Shown one piece after another: positions 58,701 through 64,000 of a DNA stretch of 64,000 nt; position 1 is the stretch's first letter; every line of letters starts with the position of its first letter. The notes below the pieces were generated by a model that was given only the letters and a program-made list of their open reading frames with translations, did not search any database and was not told the origin of the DNA. The position numbers were made by a program, and so were the translations under genes. The stretch lies in the NCBI GenBank assembly GCA_028023455.1, contig JAQFVV010012420.1, forward strand, positions 5,471,770 through 5,535,769, written 5' to 3'. This stretch comes from Epiperipatus broadwayi (taxonomy: Eukaryota > Onychophora > Udeonychophora > Euonychophora > Peripatidae).

Positions 58701-60209
58701 CATTGGTTGTGCATATATATATATTAAGCATCTACCCATATTATTATTGCATAATTCATGCGCGTGTACGATCTCTCCTGCAGCTTCAAGTTAGTATATT
58801 TATGAGCATGGTTTAAATCCCATCTCAAGCGTCAATCTTACATTTTGATAAGAATTATACTCACCGAAAACATAAATAAAGGTTCTGTACATATATATAT
58901 CTAGGGTAGCACATCTAGACTAGCTCTATCTCAAGGCCTGGGGAACATGGTCTAACCAGAGAACAAAGCAAAGACAATTCCCGACTACATCTTATTTATC
59001 TACGTATACCATACGATAATTTACTTGTTTATAAATTATATTACCCAGCCAGAAGTTATAACAAAACTAAGCTATAAGTTACTATGCTAGTTATCATTTA
59101 ATTTTAAGCTTTATACACACCTATACATATTTTAATATTCATGTGCACAACCCATTTATTCCAATACACACATATATGATTCATATATATAGCAACAAAA
59201 GAGTGCAATTACACATAAGAGTTGTTTATTTAATGTTTTTTTTACTTAATTTAAACAAGATTTATTACTGTATTTAATATAGAGGTAACACAAGTCCCTT
59301 CATTACTACGCATTCACTGAACATATATATATAGAGCAAAGGTCAATTTACCTTAATTACAATGGAGGTGGAGATGATTTCACTCGCTTAAGAGGTCATA
59401 GCTACATGTGCTTCATCGCCATTACACTTGATAATTTTAAACAGTGAAATTTCATAAATCCAATTCAGGTGAGTCCTACGATAACAATCCACTGGGCCGG
59501 TCTAACGAAACCCATACTATTTAATTACCCCAACATTTTGATGGGAATATTAATAAAACTTCTTAATTAATTACACATTAATCCAATCCAAAATCTGTCC
59601 CACATCTCTCTTCTTTCCTTCTAATCAACATTATATAATTTTTAAGAGAGCGAAAATAGTTCTTTTCTCTTACATTCTTTAACCTCGTATTTTTCCTTAT
59701 CTATTCATACACCACAAGCCGGATCTTCTATTGTTTCTGAATACCAACTCGACCAGTTCTCAGACTTCTGGCTGACAGCGTCATTAACTCAAACTGCCCA
59801 CAGCAACTAATTCATTCTATTTCTGTAGCTTTATATGCCCAATGGATTCATCAAGAAACATGTGTTACCGCTAATATTATAAAAATATAGAACTTAGAAC
59901 ATTAACTAACAACAATATATAAATATATAACCAATAACAAATTTATACAACTCCATATATAATTGCCTCTATCAATCCCACATATAACCATTAATACATA
60001 TACACACTTTATAATAACACACATACAACTATATATTCAAGCATACAGTCCATCCTTTAACAGATTACGTATTACTTTCACACTCTTTGTAATGGTTCGA
60101 ATGACTATTTATATATCTTTTCGCATATACACAATCAATCCATATCAACACTTGCAATTAACATGCTAGGTTGTATTATCTCTTGTATTCGAACCCAGCT
60201 ACTGTTACA
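58701..60209 (-). other. Candidate 3' LTR of the minus-strand gypsy at the right edge
   Basis: Lies directly downstream of the integrase end on the minus strand. At 60209 the minus strand starts TGTAACAGTAGCTGGG, a normal LTR start. A purine-rich tract (minus strand GAGAGGGATAAAGGATAGAA, plus about 60264-60285) lies 55-75 bp before it. The block contains GC-richer patches (59350-59520, 59700-59790) and ATAT runs. Its far end and the partner LTR (beyond the window) cannot be seen, so length and identity are unproven. Confidence 0.35.
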
Positions 60210-60329
60210 ATAGCCTTCAAATACCTTCTGTGTATTTGAACAGCTTCTTAAACGACTTTTCTATCCTTTATCCCTCTCTGGGTTTGCAGAGGGTGAGTGA
60301 CCGGGCATTGTATGACCCCTTTACTACCC

Positions 60330-60793
60330 ACCTGGTATCCACTCAAAATGCATGTTTTCCCCGACTCTTTGTTATCATAAATGGGCCCTCATATAGATTG
60401 CAAAATTTTTTGCAAATAAACTTTCCAGGTTTGCTTACGTGGAGTGTCCTCACCATTACCTGGTTCCCCACCTTAAAGGAATGCGAGGAACTCTTGAAAC
60501 CTTCTTTTTGTTGTTTGCTTCTGTGAACCATCGACTGGTAGGCCTGTTGCCTATATCATTTTCTATATTGATGGGAGTTTCTTCTCCTGGAAAATCAGTT
60601 TTGAACAACCTGGAAAATCAGTTTTGAACAACCTAGGTGCGTGCTTACTAAGATGTAATTGTATTGGTGTGAAGCTAGTAGATTCGTTCACAGCCCAATT
60701 CATATAGTTTAAAATGTCCGGAAGTTGTTTGACCCACTTCCTATGGTTCGTTTGGTCATAAGTATGGAACAACCTACCCAATTCCCACATCAT
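60330..60793 (-). pseudogene. pol: gypsy integrase C-terminal region
   Basis: Frame 60793-60563 has TNHRKWVKQLPDILNYMNWA and ESTSFTPIQLHLSKHAPRLF, the end of the integrase core (W...L....FA.N.S.H.STG.SPF.L..G..P). After a frame change, 60531-60343 has SFKVGNQVMVRTLHVSKPGK then KKFCNLYEGPFMITK, the usual C-terminal domain of Ty3/gypsy integrase. A 23-bp tandem duplication at 60586-60631 falls between the two. Confidence 0.75.
60586..60631. repeat. Tandem duplication, 23 bp x 2
   Basis: CCTGGAAAATCAGTTTTGAA-unit repeated directly within the integrase region. The 23-bp length shifts the frame. Confidence 0.9.
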
Positions 60794-60914
60794 TCTTTTG
60801 CAGGGATTGGACAGGGTTATGGATCAAGGTTAACATATGTCCTATTTTCAACCGTTTGGTCCATCTCATCCACTCCCTCAAAATGAATGGTGTTCCATGA
60901 TATGATATGATAGT

Positions 60915-61439
60915 TCAAGGTTTTCCCACCAATGGAATATGCTCTCTTTCCAGGACACGTATGGTGTTACTCATGTTGGCTTGCATGATGGGATATGCAG
61001 ACACCAGTTTGGAGAATAAATCATAAACAACCAAGAGGTATTTCTTTTTATTGAAGGCTGGCAGTGGGCCATAAAAATCCACTGCAATGAATTCCGTAGG
61101 CTCTCTGGGAATCATGGACAACATCGAAGCTGTATATTTCCTATTTGCGGGCTTAACCCTCTGACAAGGTTTGCACTGCCCGATGACCACCGCAACTTTG
61201 CCACACATGCCTGGTCAGTAAAACCACCTAATCCATCCTTCAGTCTTCATTATCCCATAGTATCCTGACCTGCGGTGCATGTATGCCACTACTGCGGTCC
61301 TCCTATTCCATGGGATGACTGATCTCCATTTTGCTGGATTTTCCTTAACTCTATATTGTAGCACACCTTGCTTCAGTTTAAATTTCTGAATATTCCGCTC
61401 GACCCAACCCCCAATCAATTTAGCTTCTTTACCTTCCAA
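60915..61439 (-). pseudogene. pol: gypsy integrase zinc finger and core
   Basis: MHRRSGYYGIMKTEGWIRWF followed by CKPCQRVK is the integrase HHCC finger with the second His replaced by Tyr and a stop within it (near 61215). EFIAVDFYGPLPAF carries the first catalytic Asp of the D,D-35-E triad (about 61075), and YDLFSKLVSAYP follows. The region that should hold the second Asp (SD.G..F) and the Glu (below about 60930) is scrambled. Confidence 0.75.
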
Positions 61440-61490
61440 TTAGTCATTGACGGGCTGGAGTTGTTGGTCTTTGCTCTGAAAGTACTCCAG

Positions 61491-62073
61491 TCACCTCAAA
61501 TCACTTTCAATTCCTTCATCTGTTCTCAACCCTATGCTTGCTATATACAAATTGTCAGTACTCAGATGATGTGATTGATTGTCCACTGGATTGCAGCTGA
61601 GGTCATCAGCTACCACGTTGTCAGACCCTTTGCAATACCTCACCATATAGTTGTATTCTTGGAGGTACAGGCTCCAACATACTAATCTGCTGTTAGTGAG
61701 GTATCTGTGGTTGATAAATTCCAGACTCTTGTGGTCGGTAACCACAATGACCTCCGAGCCCAGTAACTGTGCAAAATTTCTGAAAGGCCCAAACAATGGC
61801 CAACGTCTCTTTCTCAGTGGTTGTATAATGTACCTTAGGACCTTTGAGTAGCCTGCTCAGAAAATATAGTACACCCATTCTCCCATCTTCTTGCTCTTGA
61901 GCCAAGCTCATTCTAAGACCATATCCACTGCTATCTGTCTGAACTATGAATGGCTTTGAAAAGTCAGGAAAGGCCAGCATAACATGTTCCAATAAATCTG
62001 TTTTCACTCTTTGGAAGGCTTGGTCCTGTTCTTTCTGTCTACTTCCACTCACTACCTTTTTCCTTCCACTCAC
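61491..62073 (-). pseudogene. pol: gypsy RNase H region
   Basis: Frame 62073-61693 has DQAFQRVKTDLLEHVMLAFP, FIVQTDSSGYGLRMSLAQE (first catalytic Asp) and VHYTTTEKETLAIVWAFQKF (catalytic Glu). A frameshift leads to the 61796-61491 frame with VIVVTDHKSLEFINHRYL (third Asp) and SDNVVADDLSCNP (normally DALSR). This is the usual gypsy RNase H order. A 21-bp direct duplication at 62040-62083 lies at its 5' edge. Confidence 0.82.
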
Positions 62074-62083
62074 TACCTTTTTT
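62040..62083. repeat. Tandem duplication, about 21 bp x 2
   Basis: CTTCCACTCACTACCTTTTT occurs twice in a row between the RT and RNase H regions of the gypsy element. Confidence 0.85.
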
Positions 62084-62199
62084 TAATAACTTGACCAATG
62101 GCTCCATCCATTCTGCAAAACAGTCTTGAAAGTGGTTGTAGAATATACACAGGCCTAGAAATGATCAGACCTGCTTCTTCGATCTAGGTGTTGGAAAGT

Positions 62200-62938
62200 T
62201 ATGAATAGCCGAGATCTTGTCTGGGTCCGGTTTGAGTCCCTGAGCTCCCACCATGTCCCAAGAAAGACCACCTCTTTCTGACACAGTGCGCTCTTCTTGA
62301 TATTTATTTTTATGCCCTTTTTTCACATTCTTCTAGAAATAGTCCTACTTCCCATATGTGTTCTTTAATATCAGTTGAGGCTATCAGCACATCATCCATG
62401 TAAATCGTAACCATGTCCTTTATCTCTGAGGATAGTACCTGATCCAAGCACCTAATAAGCCTGCCCCACTGTTTATTAGGCCAAAAGGCATCCTATTAAA
62501 TTAATATGAGTGGCCCTCATTTCTGAATGATGTGTATTAGCAATCTTCCGGATGTAATTTAATTTGCCAATAACTGGCAGTTAAATCGAAGGTTGAAAAT
62601 ACCTTCTTCTCTTGGAACTTCCTCAGTAATTCTTGCATGAGAGGTGGTACATTGCAGTCCAGTACAGTCACTTTATTTAACTGTTGAGCATCGAGACATA
62701 ATCTAACTGATCCATCCTTTTTAACTACCACCATCGGGTTGCAATATGCCGATGAGCATTTTGATATAATTCTCCACTCCAGCATCTGATCTATTTGCTC
62801 TTTTACTTTCTTTCGGTATTGATGCAGAATGGGGTATGATCTAGCTTTGAATGTCTGGCTGTCTCTCACCTTAATTCTCTGCTCAAACCCTTGGATAACT
62901 CCTGGCTTGTCTGAAAAGACTTGGTGATATTTGGTCAA
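62200..62938 (-). pseudogene. pol: gypsy reverse transcriptase region
   Basis: The open frame 62938-62537 carries the RT fingers: YRKKVKEQIDQMLEWRIISK, CNPMVVVKKDGSVRLCLDAQ and VFSTFDLTASYWQI (motif A with catalytic Asp, about 62590). After a TAG at 62537-62539 and frameshifts, VTIYMDDVLIAS gives motif C with an intact YMDD at 62391-62402, followed by KINIKKSALC and VVFLGH (motif E-like, about 62250). The motif B segment between them is damaged. All catalytic aspartates remain as codons, but the frame is broken. Confidence 0.82.
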
Positions 62939-63069
62939 AATTTGTTGTAATGGACTATCTTGAACTTTCCTACTTTCGTTCCATCGATCTTATCTTTGAG
63001 ATTCTCTGGGACATCCTCCTCTAGATTAACATTCCTATCGATCATTGAGGCTCCTTGCGAGAAAACGTA

Positions 63070-63470
63070 TTACTTCACCCTCACATGTGAACTGACCCTC
63101 TCATAGCCAAGGTTACATTTGTATTTATTTAGAAAATCTGATCCCAACAAGGCCTCGTGTACTAAACCTTTCATTATAAGGAACACATGTGGATAGCTCT
63201 TTCCATTAATTTTTAGATCTATCCATATCTGCTTTGGCTCTACTTTAGCTCTCCAGTTGTCTGCCATTGCTATGAGAACTTTTTAGAGGGAGAATCAATA
63301 TATCTGGTTGTTTCCTTCTAATTTGGTGGTATAATCTCTCTGATACTACCGATACCTGACTTCCCGAATCCATGAGGGCTTCAAAATCCATTGAACCTAT
63401 CTTTATAGGAATGATGGAGCATGTCTGAAGTGCATATCCTGGAACCCAGTCTTCCCAAGAACATATTAAA
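63070..63470 (-). pseudogene. pol: gypsy protease region
   Basis: Contains FEALMDSGSQVSVVSERLY, the aspartic-protease active-site motif (usually D-S/T-G), with the Asp at about 63368-63370. HEALLGSDFLNKYKCN (about 63150-63110) is the usual LLG.DFL flap-distal motif. The two halves are in different frames, with a frameshift near 63250. The protease would cut Gag-Pol into mature proteins. Confidence 0.75.
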
Positions 63471-63707
63471 TTGCCTATTCTTTTTGTCCCCTGCTTATTA
63501 GCATCTGTGTCCCCTTTGGATTTAAGCTTATTCTCCTCTATCTGTCTTCTTTCTGTGTCTATTTTTAGTTGGCTCAACATTTTATCAATTGTCACCACTA
63601 ATAAGCAGGGGACAAAAAGAATAGGCAATTTAATATGTTCTTGGGAAGACTGGGTTCCAGGATATGCACTTCAGACATGCTCCATCATTCCTATAAAGAT
63701 AGGTTCA
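63392..63707. repeat. 110-bp inverted duplication inside gypsy
   Basis: 63392-63501 and 63598-63707 are exact or near-exact reverse complements, 110 bp each, separated by 96 bp. Both arms encode the segment MPILFVPCLL on one strand and the GNLICSWEDWVPGYALQTC segment on the other. It separates the Gag fragment from the protease and breaks the polyprotein. Confidence 0.92.
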
Positions 63708-64000
63708 GCATCCACCTAATTTCATTGGGTAACTTTCTGCATGCCATTTCTACAATCTGTTCCTCTGATAATTTACATGCTTCTAGAGTCTTTAATGTGG
63801 CCACCTGCCACCTAAAAAATGTATGTGTGCTCTCCATTACCTTCTTGGAACTCCAGCTCTACCACCCTTGAGCCCTCACCCTTTCTTGTATTTCTTCATT
63901 CCAAAATATATTGGTTAATGCTTCTTTATACTCCAGAAATGTTTGAGATTGATGACTCAGTGAATTCCACCATGTCTCTGCATGTTTCTCTAGATGATGG
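63708..64000 (-). pseudogene. gag: gypsy Gag fragment (continues off the window)
   Basis: The minus-strand frame reads HLEKHAETWWNSLSHQSQTF, LEYKEALTNIFWNEEIQERV and, after one stop (TAG, about 63870), a segment with THTFFRWQVATLKTLEACKL and IVEMACRKLPNEIRW. This fits a retrotransposon Gag core (AA.WW..L......TW.EF...L...F......R......L.....SV..Y...F). The frame is cut by the window end on the 5' side and by the inverted duplication on the 3' side. Confidence 0.55.

Larger units (their letters stand above)
60300..64000 (-). mobile_element. Ty3/gypsy retrotransposon, gag-pol, incomplete at right edge
   Basis: Reading from the right edge on the minus strand: Gag core (64000-63708), an inverted duplication, protease (63470-63070), reverse transcriptase (62938 to about 62200), RNase H (62073-61491), then integrase zinc finger and core (61439-60915) and integrase C-terminus (60793 to about 60330). 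This is the Ty3/gypsy order PR-RT-RNH-IN. Frameshifts and stops separate most pieces. The 5' LTR and the start of gag lie outside the window. Confidence 0.88.

Noticed and set aside
63471-63719. 82-codon plus-strand frame beginning MPILFVPCLL
   Set aside because: Created by the inverted duplication, which copies the minus-strand gypsy frame onto the plus strand; not an independent gene.

Overview
This is a 64-kb stretch of AT-rich (roughly 70% A+T by eye) eukaryotic DNA made of decayed transposable elements and featureless sequence. I recognise no host protein-coding gene, no rRNA and no functional tRNA. The element mix (Ty3/gypsy LTR elements, a CR1/Jockey-type LINE with an SGNH-esterase ORF1, an L1/Tx1-like LINE fragment, a Tigger-like DNA element, tRNA-like SINEs and long AT microsatellites) points to an animal, most likely an invertebrate. 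I cannot name the species.

Layout. 1-2.4 kb: unassigned, perhaps LTR-like. 2,441-4,291: a 337-bp tandem repeat whose copies run head-on into inverted copies, giving an 896-bp inverted repeat with a 24-bp loop. 6,657-10,715: a small, internally deleted Ty3/gypsy element with about 190-bp terminal repeats. 14.9-16.7 kb (minus): a gypsy gag joined directly to the start of the RT region. 20.3-21.4 kb: purine-rich, coding-like but unidentified DNA. 23.2 kb: SINE copy. 26.1-29.4 kb (minus): a very old gypsy copy with recognisable gag, RNase H and integrase traces. 31.5-32.2 kb: LTR-like block. 32,964-34,158 (minus): 3' end of an L1/Tx1-like LINE between 9-bp target duplications. 34,397-42,177: the best-preserved unit, an LTR element with about 2.04-kb LTRs, a Lys-type primer-binding site and an interior reduced to a gag/integrase fusion. 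42.9-47.8 kb: a decayed CR1/Jockey-type LINE carrying a tandem duplication and a foldback insertion. 49,026-50,228: a Tigger/pogo-like non-autonomous DNA element. 51.9, 53.9 and 54.5 kb: SINE copies. 60.3-64.0 kb (minus): a near-complete gypsy gag-PR-RT-RNH-IN that runs off the right edge and carries a 110-bp inverted duplication.

Nothing here looks like a working gene system: every coding region carries stops or frameshifts. The most informative patterns are (i) the mirrored 337-bp array, (ii) mismatches between repeat copies that are mostly CpG transitions, suggesting germline methylation, and (iii) repeated loss of the protease/RT core from gypsy elements while gag and the integrase tail survive, once within a single open frame. 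Coordinates of open-ended or decayed elements are approximate.
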